Assembly: GCA_003254885.1 (NCBI GenBank)
Contig: QANT01009011.1
Location: 1-64,000, forward strand
Length of the DNA stretch: 64,000 bases
Source of the DNA: Purshia tridentata
Taxonomy: Eukaryota; Streptophyta; Magnoliopsida; Rosales; Rosaceae
Direction of reading: 5' to 3'
The notes under the pieces were generated by a model, which was not told where the DNA came from, searched no databases, and saw only the letters and a program-made list of their open reading frames with translations. The translations under genes and the position numbers were made by a program. Positions 33,259 through 44,999 of this stretch are shown piece by piece (position 1 is the first letter of the stretch; each line of letters begins with the position of its first letter).

Positions 33259-33812
33259 TAATTAATAATATTATTACATAAAATTATATTTTAATAATTA
33301 AATTTTGAGGTGAAACAGTGGGCCCAAAACAATCTAGCAGATGCTAGCATTTCAGCCCAGATGCATTAGGCCGAACAGAAGGGCCAGAAACATGAACAAG
33401 TGTAGTAGGACAGGCCCAGTAACTAGTTCTCCACTAAAAGCAATAAAACCAGAACTAGGCCCACATGTCAGAACAGGAACTCACGCGCCCTCTGGGACGA
33501 GATCCATATATATTTTTATTTCCAAAAAATAGGTAGCAAAATGCATATGATTTTCTTTATGAACAAATGCATATAGATTATTTACCAAAAGTGCAAATAA
33601 AATAGATTTTTCTAATTCGATTATAATTTTCTGGATTTGAGATTAATTAATTTATACCTTGCATTTTATATTTCTCTTGGCAAAAATTGGAGTCATATGA
33701 TCTCCTATAAATACTTACAGGTTAGGAGTAGCTATAGAGGAGTCACACAACAAAAACTAGATCATGTATAGTCTTCATACCAGCGCAACTTAAAACAAAT
33801 TAATAAGAAGAT
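33259..33812. other. Intergenic with GGCCCA hexamers
   Basis: The stretch 33318-33470 holds several GGCCCA/GGGCCA motifs. Before the defensin-like gene lies a TATA-like CTATAAATAC at about 33700. Confidence 0.45.
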
Positions 33813-34255
33813 ATGGCTTCTTTCGGCTTTGGTTTCTTGGTCCTATTCACTATTGCAATATTATGTGAGACTCCCTCTAAAACACACACATGCATAATGT
33901 ACGTCATGCAAGTTCTTAATTATTAATTAAGACGAAATTAATCACCTAATTAATATAATGTTTATTACATGATCTTCAGGCGTATCATTGATAAGTGTAT
34001 CAGAAGTGATTATGGGTGCAGATGCAGAAGCCCAATGTGCTCGTGATGTTGATAATGGCACGTGCGTTTGCGCTGGAGGCCAAACCACCAGCAGCTCATG
34101 CTAACAGTGATGTCGTGGACTCAGATTCCGGTGCCACGTGTTCGCTTGACATTGATTGCGTTTCCAAATTCCATCTTCGGGTCTCAATTAAACTTTGTAA
34201 TAATGGCAAATGTGACTGCTTTAGAGGAAAACAACTCTCCTTTTCAAACCTCTAA
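33813..34255 (+). pseudogene. Small secreted cysteine-rich (defensin-like) peptide gene, status uncertain
   Basis: A short first exon encodes MASFGFGFLVLFTIAIL, a signal-peptide-like start. A roughly 125-base intron follows, flanked by GTGAGA and TTCAG. The second exon has two cysteine clusters, one around QCARDVDNGTCVC and one around CSLDIDC and LCNNGKCDC, the latter typical of plant defensin-like (LCR/DEFL) peptides. The two clusters do not lie in one reading frame as read here, so either an intron is unrecognised or this is a decayed copy. Such peptides are secreted and often antimicrobial or signalling; none of that can be shown here. Confidence 0.5.
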
Positions 34256-35377
34256 TTAACTAATTAATTGACATGGCATTATAAGTATTTAGATAGCTAT
34301 GTGGTGTTGGATGGCGAACCAAAAAACCATGCATGCTTTGTACTGCTTTGCAATAAGGTTTCAGCACCACATTTGCTTCAGTTTTTCTTTCATTTTCAAA
34401 TACGATGTCATCTAATAATAACTAATAAAAAAACAAAAACATTTCTGTCGTGAGTACGTTTTTTGCTTGGGATTTCAGATTATTCTATTTAATGTTGAAA
34501 ATTTTGGAACCTCGATCGTTAAATTAGTCTAATATACATCATGTCACCATATTTGTACAAGTAATTTCCAAAATAAAAGCATTAAATGTAATTCAAGTAA
34601 ACCTCGATCAAGAGAGGACATATATATGTATATATATACCAACATGATCGACTAGAAGAACATGACGTACTGAGTGACTAATCGATCATTATATTATAGG
34701 GCAAATGACCAAATACACATAGTATATATAATATATATATATATGTCTTAATCTCCATCAAAAATTTGAAAGCTAACGTATAAAACAGCTGCCGGTCTAT
34801 ATCAACTAGTCATAGCTATTGTCGAGCATGCATATGTACGTCTTTGTATTTGTCCACAATTTACAAGAATTAACAATTAAAAGCTAATTCTAAATAAAAA
34901 AAAACACAAAAGCTATATAGCCTCTATATATATATATATCATCTGAACAAAGTACACTAAAAGTGAAACTCATCAAAGTGAAAGGATTTTTTTTTTTTGA
35001 AAAAGCTCGTCAAGGTGAATAATATATCTTCACATGGAATAGCTAATTATGTATCTGAAACTCTGAAAGTTTCCAGGAGTTGGTGAATACCAATACCAGG
35101 CAGATGAATGGAAATATATACACATTTCTCAATCAGCAAATATATATCTGAAAGAGATGTTGGTACAATATTGGATGCGTATCAGCATATACACATATAA
35201 CAATGTCTTTGTCCTGCACTGCACCTGCTATAAATAGCTCTAGTTATAATACTTAATAAACGTGCATGGGCATACTTTCACTGGACAAATGGACCCACGC
35301 AATACGCCTCTCTCATGCTTCAATTCAGGGGCACATTTATTTTTACCATAAGATGACCAAAATTTATTAACCATAAT
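34256..35377. other. AT-rich intergenic
   Basis: Several (AT)n tracts (about 34620-34640, 34720-34745, 34925-34940). No gene is recognised. Confidence 0.5.
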
Positions 35378-36420
35378 GTTGGTGTTTGGGGATAACACCT
35401 CTATTCAAGTCAACGGTCAACATCTCTGGCCGCGTGGGATCTCGGATTCGACTTCCCTCCCGCTACCCCCAGTCAACTGCCCATCAGCACAACTCTGGCG
35501 GGTCGGATCGTACCATCTAATCTGATCCGAACCGATCGTATCATGGTTTATCGTCAGAAGCAAGGTCTGCAACTCACCGGCTACTCGAATCGGATATTTC
35601 ATTCAGATCGGACTATGTTCGAATATTATCCCTCAACTGACGACCTATTCGGCCGCTATGACACCTTCTGTATGCTCGGATCGGAATCAACTATATTGCC
35701 GATCCGAGTAATGCCTGGAAGGACTAAACGTCCACATGGGTCGACCGCCACTGAAAACCCCATTTGGATCGGATTGGTCATCCTCAACTCATCATCTTCC
35801 GAGCCGAGCACAAGCCCACATGATAGTTATTACGCCTGACACTCCAAAGGTACCTTTATGCTTTGCATTTATTGTTCACCTACTCTGCCTCACTTCTCAT
35901 TAAATGCATGTGACTTCCGAATATTCAACAGCCATCCCTCCTGCATTAAATGAAAACCCTGTCAGTTGCCCAGCCTATTTTCCAAACATAGCATCTGAAG
36001 TCTATGATCAGCCATGATCACACCTACAACCCAGCAAAAATATCTTTATCCCTTTGTCTATAAATAAGAGCAAAACCACAAAGCAAAGGGACATAGAAAA
36101 ATCCTGAAAAACTAGCCAAAGCTCTGAAGAATTTTACCCAGAAATATTACCTCTTTTCCTTCATCTTCTTCCTAAGTTCTTGCTGTGTTCTTCAGCATTC
36201 CTTGCATCTTCCTTCTTGCATCTCTCTGACTTTGCCATCAGAGTAGCTTCGGCTGGTACCACACCGATGCTCTTTTCCGTTCATTGTGCAGAAAGAAATT
36301 CAGAAACGATCAGTTGACACGCTCGGATCGTCCACTCGGTCGCTCAACTTGCCACGTCAGCAACAACCCACGTTAAAATTGTGTGCAAAGGTATGAGCAG
36401 ATATTTGTATCAACAGTTGG
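35378..36420. mobile_element. Solo LTR of an LTR retrotransposon (probably Ty3-like)
   Basis: A 1033-bp LTR (35383-36415) starts TGTTTGGGG and ends ATCAACA, so it has the TG...CA ends. It is flanked on both sides by GTTGG (35378-35382 and 36416-36420), a 5-bp target-site duplication. A TATA box (TCTATAAATAAG, about 36056) lies inside, as expected of an LTR promoter. No internal region or second LTR remains, which is what recombination between LTRs leaves. The intact target duplication argues for a fairly recent insertion. The family is inferred from LTR length and look only. The LTR is more GC-rich than its surroundings and repeatedly uses GGATCGG/CCGATCC. Confidence 0.85.
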
Positions 36421-36809
36421 CTATTTACTATGTCGCTTAAGCCTTCAAATGAAACAAGTATTGGCCAACCAGGCGACCACTCATGCGTGCAATTTTAAAT
36501 TCAGTAAAAAAAAAAGAATGTTAAGTAATAAATTGATTCCTTCCTGTTAGCAAAAAATAGTGATAAAATGAATTAATGTTAAAATAATAATAATAATAAA
36601 TATATATATATATATATATATTGTTGAAGAAAAAACAAAGTGAAAAAAAGGCTCCTCCACCAGGAAGGCAGCAGATAAAAACTTCCCTCTCTTTTCAGTT
36701 TTCTTTTCACACACACCCACTAATACTATCCAGCAAATAGCAAATAGCAAATAGCAAACTACCCTCTCTCTGTCTCTCTCTCGATCGATTTCTTTCTTTT
36801 TCTAGATTG
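36421..36809. promoter_or_regulatory. TH2 upstream region
   Basis: It contains an (AAT)n run followed by (TA)n at about 36583-36621 and CT-rich leader sequence just before the start codon (about 36760-36800), a common plant core-promoter pyrimidine patch. Confidence 0.45.
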
Positions 36810-39800
36810 ATGCGCATACTCTCCCCCCCAAACCCAATCAAAACCCCAGCTCTCTTCAACTCGCTCCTCCTCCGATTACGGTTCAACTCGGTCCGATCAC
36901 TTTGTGTTACCTCAATGGCCATACCTCCTCCGAAGTCAGCTATGGCTTCCGCCGTCGACAACGAGGTTGGTCTCGCTCGCCGCTTCTGGATCAAGTTTCA
37001 TCGAGAATCCGTTTTCGCCATGTACACTCCCTTCTCTCTCTGTTTGGCTTCTGGGAATCTCAAGATTGAAACTTTCCGCCATTACATCGCCCAAGATGCT
37101 CACTTTCTTAAGGCCTTCGCTAAAGCGTGAGTCCTTATTTTCTTTACTTTCATTCATATGTATTCTTTTTACATGAATTCATCGGGTATCTTTTTCTTTT
37201 GGGGCTGTTTGGTTGCTGGGAAAATGTTGTGATTCAATCTGAATCCGAATCTGAATCTGGGGTTTGTTTATTATGGCTCAAGTATTTGAGCAAATAAGGA
37301 TTCAATGTTTGCCTTTGGGCGTACTGGGTTCCGAGAAACTCTAGCTCAGAGTATCATATTAATTCTTAGATTTTTTTTATTGTTAATTTGGAAAAATTTG
37401 ACATTTTTTAGGAAAAAACTTCATGAATTGCTTGAAATTTCGTATTATCGTCTCCCTAACACAAATTATAAAGGTCTGGTGAATTTCGTGCTTTAACTGT
37501 TTTGGTCTATTTGTTGTCAAGGAAAATATGGGAAAAGAAAGGAAATTTAGATTGTGGATGTAGAGTTTTAATCAGTAGGAGGATCTATGGTTTGATGAAA
37601 ACTCGGTATCTACCATCTACTTGCCTAGACTCAGAGTTCTTGATTTTTCATTGTAGGGATTTTACGTCAGTTTCTTAATTTGATCTTAGCTAAAAGGCTG
37701 AGAAAACTATTCTTTTCCTTTATCTGTTCTTGACTTCTTGGTCTCTTTGGTTGCTGAGGAAACATAGGAAATGGCAAAGAAGTAACAACATGCGTCTTAA
37801 ACAATTTTTGTTGTTGAGTAATTTGACATTTATTCGTCTATGCACCTTTCCATGCTTTACCTTAGTATTTATATTTGGTTATTTTCTTAAAAATAATTTA
37901 TTTTGATATTAGGTCATGATTTTTCTAAAGAAAGCGTTTTCCCTTAAAAGTCTACCAGAAGATCACTAGGATATTGAACTCAAAGCTTTCTTTGTTGCAG
38001 AGAAAAGGGTTTGCAAAGAAAATAAAATGAAAAAAACTAAAATTAAATCTTACATTTTGATTGATTGATGGAGAGTACATTGTAATTTGGCTGAGCATAA
38101 TTTAATTGATTGACTTATTTGGGTGACTTTGTAGTTCTTTAATAACCGGAGTAACTAAAATCTTATTATTTAAATTATTATTTTCTTTTTGTCAGTTTTC
38201 TCAGCAACCAAATGGAGGGTTAGGTATTTTGGAAATATTTATGTGCATTGAATGAGGTAAGTTTTTTTTTTTTCCTGAATCCAAAAACAATGTACAAGAT
38301 AGGAAAGGTGTTATCATAGTTTTATTCAGACATAGGGGAGTTTGGATATACGTATCTATTCTTAGGTGATTTATTTATTTGTCCTTTGTTTATGTGTGGA
38401 TTTTTAGGTATGAATTGGCAGAAGATTGTGCAGATGATGATGATGCAAAGGTCACAATTTCTGAGTTGAGGAGTGCAGTTCAAAAGGAGCTGAAAATGCA
38501 TGATTCGTTTGTCAAGGTAAGATGAAGGGTTCTTTTGTCTACGATATTCAAATATTGGTAAAAACTTAATGTTTCTTACCCAGTTACATTGCATTTTCCA
38601 TTGTCCAAACATGAGTCATGCAGGAATGGGGTTTAGAAGATGGTGCTAAAGAGGCCTCTATCAACTCTGCAGCAGTAAAGTACATAGATTTCTTATTGTC
38701 AACAGCCTCTGGTAAAGTTGAAGGAGTAAAAGGCCCCGGTAAACTTGCAACTCCATTTGAAAGAACCAAAATTGCTGCTTACACCCTTGGTGCCATGACT
38801 CCTTGCATGAGACTGTATGCCTTTCTAGGTAAGGAGTTCAAGGAACTCCTGAATCCCAATGAAGGCAGTCACCCATACAAAAAGTGGATCGAAAATTATT
38901 CTTCTGAAAGTTTTCAGGTTTGTTATATCATTCTGTATTGGGGCTTTTTCACCTTGTTTTATATGGTCAGTCTGATTATACTTTGCTGATTCCGGTCTTG
39001 GAGGTTCATACATTGCATAAATGGCTTTCTTTATTTCAACAGCTCAATTATTGTTATCTTTGAATTTAGGCATCAGCTGTGCAAACCGAAGAGTTGCTCG
39101 ATAAACTAAGTGTCTCTTTGACAGGCGAGGAACTTGACATCATTGAAAAGCTTTACCACCAAGCAATGAAACTTGAAATAGAATTCTTCTCTGCTCAGTC
39201 ACTTGTCCAGCCAACTGTAGTTCCTCTGATCAAAGAGCATAATCCTGCAAAAGACGGGCTCATGATATTTTCTGATTTTGATTTAACTTGTACTGTTGTT
39301 GACTCGTCTGCCATTTTGGCTGAAATTGCAATAGTGACAGCACCAAAATCTGATCAAAATCAATCTGAAAATCATATCGCTCGGATGTCATCAGCGGATC
39401 TCAGGAATACATGGGGCCTTCTTTCCAGGCAGTACACAGAAGAGTATGAGCAATGCATAGAAAGCATTGTTCCTACTGAAAAAGGTATACTAACTATTGC
39501 GGAAATTCTTGTTCATAAATTTTCAACTTTATGTTCTGAGTGTCAAAATTGTTACGGAAGCACTTTTATGGAGGTTATTTTCTAATGTTTGGCCGTTTTT
39601 AATTTCTGTTGTTTTGCAGTGGAGTTTGTCTATAAAAATCTACATAAAGCACTTGAGCAACTTTTAGATTTTGAGAAAAATGCAAACAATAGAGTTATAG
39701 AGTCTGGGGTACTCAAGGGTCTTAATTTTGAAGATATTAAAAAAGCTGGTGAACGTCTCATTTTTCAAGATGGTTGTATCAATTTCTTCCAGAAAATTGT

Positions 39801-40662
39801 CAAGAGTGAAAACTTGAATGCAAATGTTCATGTTCTTTCATACTGTTGGTGTGGTGATCTCATCAGATCAGCTCTTTCATCAGGTATACTTTCCTTCTGA
39901 ACATTTCAACTTTTACAATGATTCTTACACAAGCTAAATTTACTATTATTCTCTTGTTAGCATTTTTCATTTGCACTCGTGGAAGTACTTATATCAGATA
40001 ATAGACAGTTTTACAAACATTTCATAGACACTGCACATAATAACACCAATAACTGTGACTATCATGACTCAAATTAAAAACTATTTCAACCCAAGATTTC
40101 TACATCTTTTTATGTTGCAATGTAGGCTTTGTTTCATTATTGTTTATGGGTTATTTGAAGCTCCTTTTATTGTGTGTGGTATCTTTGTCCATTTTCCACT
40201 GTGACTCTATAAACTGTCATTGTTATCTATTTATTTACTTTTGGAGCAGGTGATTTACAGGAACTGAATGTGCATGCAAATGAGTTCACTTTTGAAGAAT
40301 CCATTTCCACTGGTAAAATAGTTAAGAAGGTGGAGTCTCCCATTGACAAGGTTCAGGCTTTCAAAGAGATTTTGAATAATTGTCGTGATGACAGAAAGAA
40401 CTTGACCATTTACATTGGAGACTCGGTGGGTGATTTGCTTTGTCTGCTTGAGGCGGATATAGGGATTGTAATTGGGTCAAGTTCAAGCTTGAGGAGAGTG
40501 GGTACTCAATTTGGTGTGTCTTTTGTTCCATTGTTCCCTGGTTTAGTTAAGAAACAGAAAGAATACAATGAAGGAAGGTCTTCTAATTGGAAAGGGTTAA
40601 CTGGCATGCTTTACACTGTGTGTAGTTGGGCTGAAATACATGCCTTCATTTTGGGGTGTTAG
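36810..40662 (+). CDS. TH2: Bifunctional TENA/HAD protein TH2 (thiamin phosphate phosphatase and salvage)
   Basis: About 603 residues in six exons: 36810-37126, 38408-38516, 38624-38917, 39070-39484, 39620-39883 and 40250-40662. In Arabidopsis TH2 removes phosphate from thiamin monophosphate and has TENA aminohydrolase activity on thiamin breakdown products. The N-terminal TENA_E domain (about 45-250) begins ARRFWIKFHRESVFAMYTPF and includes YIAQDAHFLKAFAKAY. The C-terminal HAD phosphatase (about 320-600) has motif I FSDFDLTCTVVDSS with the DxDxT pattern and motif IV IYIGDSVGDLLCL. Residues 1-30 (MRILSPPNPIKTPALFNSLLLRLRFNSVRS) resemble a mitochondrial presequence. A second start (MASAVDNE, about 36942) would give a cytosolic form, as reported in Arabidopsis. 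Confidence 0.95.
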
Positions 40663-41300
40663 GATTCTTTTTTCTTCTTTTTTTTTTGTTCGTATGCACT
40701 AAACTTTGTGCTTGGACAAAGGACTCATTCATATATAGTGGAACACAGATAAAAGTTGGTGGCTGATTTTATAAGGGCCACAAATTTGCTGCTGTCTTGC
40801 TCTTTTTTTTTTTTTCTTGAACAGGGTGATCTCATTCAGAAATGTGATGTTGGTTTATGAGGATGCTGTAAACAAGGGTACGTTCAATTTTCTTAGCTTC
40901 TTTCATCATTTTCCTTGTGGTCTCTCTCTTGTTATTACAGCGGTGTTGTCTTATCTGCTTCCTTTTTTTCTTCTTTTTCTTTTTTTCAGGTATCAGAAGG
41001 GTTACAGGCAGCAATTAAACAGAGATTGTTACATCCGTTTGTCCATATAAACATTTCAAGTTCTGTATCTGTATTTTGATAGCTAATTGCTATTCGATAT
41101 TTGGGATGAATGGCAGTTTCAGATAGTGTATGTCGATGATACCAGCGTCCTATTATAAATGCAGATGCAAAGTTTATGCTATATGTTGCAGCTTTCTCAC
41201 TAATTTGTTTTCTTCTGATCTGATCTTTGTGACCCTCCATTATGATTAGAGACATGTCCTTACACGTGTATACATTTTATAGACTTTTCCCCTTGAACCA
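40663..41300 (+). other. TH2 3' region with possible 3'-UTR intron
   Basis: A donor-like AAGG|GTACG (about 40877) and a pyrimidine-rich tract ending TTTTTTCAG (about 40989) bracket a possible intron after the TH2 stop codon. The evidence is splice consensus only. Confidence 0.35.
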
Positions 41301-44238
41301 ATTAGCCCCCACTGGTCTTGTACTAGTATGTCTTGTAATAAGCACAGTAGTCTCACAAGATGCATATACCAGGATGAAAATTGAACTCAGCTGCATATAT
41401 TAGTATGATAGTTATTATTTTCTATATTTTCTCCTTATTGATCCATAGGAAAGAGTTTAATTTGTTGATTATAGCCACCCTCAAATTTACATTGGTACAA
41501 GCTATATACAAACTAATCCACTGATAACTGAAACTCATTACTTCAGATATTCACACTGAAATTGACTGAACCAAGGAGTATACCCCATAATTGCTTGCCA
41601 AGCTAAACAAAAGGGGAACCCCTCTGCTGGATTTGCATACCATTTCTGGACAGTAGCATTGCTGGATTTGCATACTATTTCTGAATTTGCTTGCTTGCAT
41701 CATACTTTTTGACATTTATGCGATGCTTCAAATTGGAGAAGTATGAAATGGATGACTATAGATAACTTTTCAGTCAACATGACATCCTAGTCGGCCACAT
41801 GATTCATGAGTTTCCAAAACAAGTCCAAAATTCCATTTATAAGCATTGAAGACCCGAAAATAAGAAACAAAATCCCTAATAATATTCATTGTGTTTGTGT
41901 GTAGTGCATAAACGTACATGCACTGAAACTGGCATACAAAGAAGGTATATATATAAAGTAATACATAAATGAGAGAAGAATACAGACAGTTTGACCACCA
42001 CTTTGTTCATGCATTCGGACAAGGATTTCTCCATTTGTCCCACATTTGTCATTTGTTAATGTTTGAACAAAGTAAACAACGATATAATAATTGAACCCAT
42101 CTAAGCAAATTCTTTTCTTTCTTTCTTTCTTTCTTTCTTTAACCAACTTTTCCTACTTTCTCACTTATCACGCTTAGTTGTGCATTAAAAAGTGATTTAG
42201 CTTCCAACTAATTTTCTTTCTTTTTTGAGTGGTGTCAAGAAAATCTTGTTTGTTTGGTGGAAACCATCATATGGTGGGGACATTTGTCTACCTGTACGAG
42301 AATAATGTTTTTAAATTAGTTTAGGGATTATACCATCATTATCATTATTATTAATTATGTGCTTACTGCTTCGTACTCAAGATTTCATAAAGTCATTATA
42401 ATTTATAAGAAGAAAAGAAAATATTTTTCAGTGGGGTCTAGCTTTTTTGTTCTCTGATGCATTTAGTCTCAGTGTGCTTGGCCATGTTTCGAATTCTGAT
42501 TGGTTTGGACCAAGAAAAGCCAAAATCAGTAGACTTTAGAAGCACACTTATAAATCTTTTAATATGCCCTCAAACTCATGAGCTTCTTCAATTCCAAGTA
42601 TTGGTGTTCTTTACCTTCTTCACATATTGCTAAATGCACTGGATTGTTATAGTTCTATGTTTTTTAATAGACCCCAAAACAAAAAATCATTCACTTTTAT
42701 TCATTGCAATGTCAGCATCCAAGATTGGTTAGTAGACAAATTTAAACAGGGTTTCAATTGAATTCTATAGTTAACTTATGAAGGCTTATAACGATAGTGA
42801 TTGAATACAAGAATCATTCATTTTATTAATTTGAAGAAAATAATTCAATCTTAAGATATCTTCTAATAAGAATTAACTTTTTTTATATTTTTAAAAAAGT
42901 GAAATAAATATTAAAAAAATAATTAATTAATTGATAACTCATCAAACTTATTAAGACAAATAATGCATGCCCTAAGTGCCTAGATGATACGACCTAAATA
43001 ATGAAAAGGGTCTCCCACTTAATTTGGCAAATCCAATCAATGTGAACTATCCAACAAACAAAACGTACGTAACCCTTCCTTGACTTTGTTGCTAGTCGGC
43101 CCTTAATCCTAATTATTCAACCAAAAACGATGTTTCCAATAGACGTTGCCCACTTACATAGGGATGCACTATTCTCGTGCTTCATTTTCTTGGATTCACT
43201 TCACTTGGATAGAATCTTTATTCACCCAATAAATGGAGTTGTGAAGTTTGAGACCTCTTTCATGTCTATAAATAACATAATCTTTCCAAAATATTTTAAT
43301 TTTTTTGTCAAAATAAAAGAAAAATGATAATCGAACTCTTACAAACTGCCACTAAATATTGTTTAATAATAATATAAAACATGCTTCCCTCGGAGTGATG
43401 ATTTTAAATTCGTTACACAACAGATTAAGACAAAATTAAGGTGGATCATATCATGCGACTCTTTCATATGTGCGTGGTATAAATCGATGAAAATTCATCG
43501 TGGAATGGAAAGGGCACATTGACATAACAAAAATATTATCTAAATCAACCTTAGCTGGTGAGGACCATTGAGGCATTGACACAAGTCACTAGGAAAAGTC
43601 AAAGCGGAAAACTTGCTAGAATCTCTAAAATATTAATTTTTTATCAATTAATTATATGCAATAACACCCCAGAACAATTCTTTTATCGTGTAATGACGCA
43701 ACCTAGTGACTGACTTGGAAGTACAGAATTAAATTTTGAATTTTAATAAAATTTTACTTAAAACAATAAAAAATTTTAACAAATAATTTCGATTTAATAA
43801 TATTTTGAGACTTCAAAATAATAAAAATTTCGGAATTTAATTGTTTGCTTAGAAGTTAGAAGCCAGCTAATTAGGTGGTACAATAGGCAGTTTTAGCCAA
43901 CTATTTAAGTATATATGAGGTGAGCTAAGGAGAAGGAATATTAATTTTGTTTTATATATATTTTGGTAAGTGGATCAAAATAAAATTAGATATATTATAG
44001 TTGATAGATCACCTCAGATTCCCACTTTAATTATAAGGGTAGAGGGGGTCCATTACTTAATGGGATATTCCTTTTATCAGTAATACCATATAGAGACATG
44101 TGAAGTAATGTAATATTGTAATTGTACGTGGCCTAATTCATTTCCTTTTCACCTTTGCCTTTGGCTGCTTTGGCCTTGCCTTTGTTTCATCCGCTCTCAC
44201 ACCAAGGAACTAAGACATTAGCAATATCCATCTCTCCT
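41301..44238. other. Long intergenic region
   Basis: No gene recognised. It holds a (CTTT)n microsatellite at about 42115-42141 and AT-rich filler. Confidence 0.5.
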
Positions 44239-44239
44239 T

Positions 44240-44910
44240 CCTTAATATAAGTATAACCTCAACCACCTCAAATTCTATTGCCTACCTCTCTTCTTCTTCT
44301 TCTTCTCTTCCCTTGCCTTCTGCTAATTTTATTTCAAGTTTCATTCTTTTGGGTGTCACTGATCCAATTTGTCCAAGCTAGGAAGGAAATTAACATCATG
44401 GTGGTGCTGCTTCAAAAGTTGAGAAGATCATCAACACTAATGTCATCAGGAGGTGATCATCATTCTTTCAAAAGTTCACCAGTTGGGGATTATAGAATCC
44501 TCTTCATCCTTCAGCCATGGCCTAATTTACTGCACTAAGTAAACAAGATGATCAACTTGAGGAAATGTAACCTCAGGCAAGTCTGATACTTGGCTTATCC
44601 TTCTTTCTTTTATCTCAACTTGAATGAATGACCTACTTTTCTCCAGATCGATTATTAATTCTTGGCTTGGTTGCCAAGAAATTAATGGAGAAAACTGAAA
44701 TAAACTATGGAATGTTAGGACCCCTTTGGCAAATCTCTGAGAAGCCAAATAGATATTGTGTTTTTTTTTTTTTTTCTAATTTGGTCATCTTTATGCATTC
44801 ACTTGTGTACTCCATGGCTGTAATTGATTATCTTTGTAAAACACAGCTGCTGGGTTTCTCTGTCTTGTTTTTCAATCAGAAGCGTTGCTGCTTAATCTAT
44901 TCATAAACTG
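44240..44910 (+). ncRNA. Candidate miR169 target-mimic RNA, locus A
   Basis: The decoy site is at 44573-44598. CAGGCAAGTC pairs with positions 21-12 of the miR169 h-n form (TAGCCAAGGATGACTTGCCTG), and CTTGGCT pairs with positions 8-2. Between them the locus has TGATA where perfect pairing would need three bases, giving two extra bases and one mismatch around the cleavage site. A TATA-like TTAATATAAG lies at about 44240. A stem-loop (44654-44686, arms ATTAATTCTTGGC and GCCAAGAAATTAAT) overlaps the block shared with locus B. The longest frame starts at a non-ATG codon and is low in complexity, so no protein is called. Transcript ends are guesses. No miR169 arm is nearby that would make this a miR169 precursor. 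Confidence 0.55.
44573..44598 (+). promoter_or_regulatory. miR169 decoy site A
   Basis: CAGGCAAGTC, then TGATA, then CTTGGCT. Positions 2-8 and 12-21 of miR169 h-n pair fully, and the bulge lies opposite positions 9-11. Confidence 0.6.
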
Positions 44911-44999
44911 GAATCTTTTCCCAAACTAGAATCTACTGCATGTGCTTTTAAATTTACTGCACTAATCCAAACTGGAATCTTATCCCAAACTAGAATCTT
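44904..44999. repeat. Two copies of a 30-bp unit
   Basis: AAACTGGAATCTT followed by CCCAAACTAGAATCT occurs at 44904-44934 and again at 44969-44999. Confidence 0.85.

Noticed and set aside
44278-44538. Reading this as a small secreted peptide gene (CLE-like end PWPNLLH)
   Set aside because: The frame begins at a non-ATG codon, the C-terminal likeness to CLE motifs is weak, and nothing similar is encoded at the paralogous locus B.
44573-44598. miR169 precursor (star arm) instead of a decoy
   Set aside because: No sequence close to AGCCAAGGATGACTTGCC lies within about 300 bases on either side of either locus, so no hairpin with a miR169 arm can form.
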